DNA of 6,154 nucleotides, from the NCBI GenBank assembly GCA_046046455.1, contig JBJOJS010000059.1, forward strand, positions 1 to 6,154, given 5' to 3'. Below are positions 6,132-6,154 of this stretch, one piece after another (position 1 is the stretch's first letter; each line of letters starts with the position of its first letter). The notes beneath the pieces were generated by a model that saw only the letters and a program-made list of their open reading frames with translations, made no database searches and had not been told where the DNA came from. The DNA is from Mxb001 sp046046455 (GTDB taxonomy: Bacteria; Actinomycetota; Actinomycetes; S36-B12). A program made the position numbers and the translations under genes.

Positions 6132-6154
6132 GGGGTCCGGTCGCCCTGGGTCCG

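Overview
The window is GC-rich, with strong G/C bias at third codon positions. It carries a BldC-type one-helix-turn-helix regulator and a GTG start, a TTG start and a probable leaderless ATG start. Together these point to a high-GC Gram-positive actinobacterium. The genus cannot be fixed from the sequence; the style of the secreted proteins would fit Micrococcales, but that is a guess.

The left two thirds (1-3918, plus strand) hold two tandem genes for large secreted, cysteine-free, Thr/Ala/Ser/Val/Gly-rich beta-strand proteins. The first is cut by the window edge, and only its last 412 codons are present. The second is complete: probable TTG start at 1363, signal peptide, several bacterial Ig-like modules and a distinctive C-terminal module. 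The visible part of the first gene aligns end to end with the last ~411 codons of the second, so they are paralogs from a tandem duplication. They look like S-layer-like or other cell-surface structural proteins. Neither has an LPXTG motif or a C-terminal membrane anchor. The start of the second gene carries a perfect 9-bp hairpin within a patch of rare, AT-richer codons. The gene is followed by a perfect 12-bp inverted repeat that is probably its terminator.

Immediately downstream (4027-4260, plus strand) is a small BldC-like DNA-binding protein. Its 3' end overlaps, by 36 bp and in convergent orientation, the end of a minus-strand operon.

That operon (6119 to 4225, minus strand) starts from a probable leaderless promoter. 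It encodes an extended short-chain dehydrogenase/reductase sugar-nucleotide enzyme with decarboxylase-like catalytic residues. Next, joined by a 4-nt ATGA overlap, comes a polytopic WecA/MraY-family polyprenyl-phosphate sugar-1-phosphate transferase. Together these would supply an activated sugar and begin a lipid-linked glycan. A glycan destined for the cell surface, possibly for the neighbouring surface proteins, is an attractive but unproven link. No RNA genes, CRISPR arrays, insertion sequences or phage genes were seen, and no stretch over 300 bp lacks a gene.
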